DNA of 64,000 bases from positions 124,001 through 188,000 of the forward strand of contig NZ_SORE01000009.1 in the NCBI RefSeq assembly GCF_004366595.1. Direction: 5' to 3'. This DNA comes from Paraburkholderia rhizosphaerae. Its GTDB lineage: Bacteria > Pseudomonadota > Gammaproteobacteria > Burkholderiales > Burkholderiaceae. A model generated the notes under the pieces. That model was not told where the DNA came from. It saw only the letters and a list, made by a program, of their open reading frames with translations, and did not search any database. Position numbers and translations under genes: made by a program. Shown piece by piece: positions 63,385 to 64,000 of this stretch (position 1 is the stretch's first letter; the number at the start of each line of letters is the position of its first letter).

Positions 63385-64000
<616 letters not shown>

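Overview
The window is a stretch of the main chromosome of a high-GC betaproteobacterium. The evidence points to Burkholderiaceae of the Burkholderia/Paraburkholderia type: strong G/C preference at third codon positions, a class A RNase P RNA, a short 77-residue Fis, pntA split into pntAA/pntAB, pqiA split into two genes, and the order rnpB - osmC-like - rplM - rpsI - erpA - anmK - tyrS - dtd - ruvB/A/C - purH - fis - dusB. The species cannot be named from the sequence alone. Most of the window is housekeeping DNA.

Region by region. (1) 1-5500: gluconate use by the Entner-Doudoroff pathway. A cut HexR-type regulator diverges from edd-eda, followed by gntT-gntK. GntT imports gluconate, GntK phosphorylates it, and Edd and Eda split it to pyruvate and glyceraldehyde-3-phosphate. 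Two HexR-like palindromes lie between hexR and edd. (2) 5526-6914: purB. (3) 7210-13003: glutamate metabolism, with a LysR regulator, glutamate dehydrogenase and the gltIJKL glutamate/aspartate ABC importer. (4) 13107-19062: a LysR regulator diverging from a five-gene cassette (aconitase-family large and small subunits, RraA/HMG-aldolase-like protein, class I aminotransferase, second GltI-like binding protein). This looks like an undescribed catabolic route for a glutamate analogue and is the most interesting metabolic system here. (5) 19108-23368: a class II amidotransferase, pyrC, a DUF3025 gene that runs into rnpB, and an OsmC-like protein.

(6) 23369-24088: a 720-base gap that holds a well-formed small RNA gene (sigma70 promoter, two hairpins with CCUCC-type anti-Shine-Dalgarno loops, intrinsic terminator), then the rplM promoter and leader with a 12-base tandem repeat. 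(7) 24089-35083: translation, Fe-S assembly, cell-wall recycling, recombination (ruvABC) and purine genes (purH), plus fis/dusB. (8) 35365-47188: ubiH-like, pepP, a GST, an orphan GltB-like FMN protein, mnmA, a Nudix hydrolase, the transhydrogenase operon pntAA-pntAB-pntB, and an RlmL-type methyltransferase. (9) 47394-53406: the pqiA-pqiA-pqiB-pqiC lipid-transport operon, then cytochrome b561 with two YceI proteins behind a candidate ECF-type promoter.

(10) 53407-59286: an accessory insertion, a 1813-residue Rhs/YD-repeat protein whose C-terminal region carries a possible caspase-like His/Cys pair, with no evident immunity gene. (11) 59418-64000: secF, secD, yajC and the 3' part of tgt. All functional calls come from recognising protein families and motifs by eye; no database search was run.
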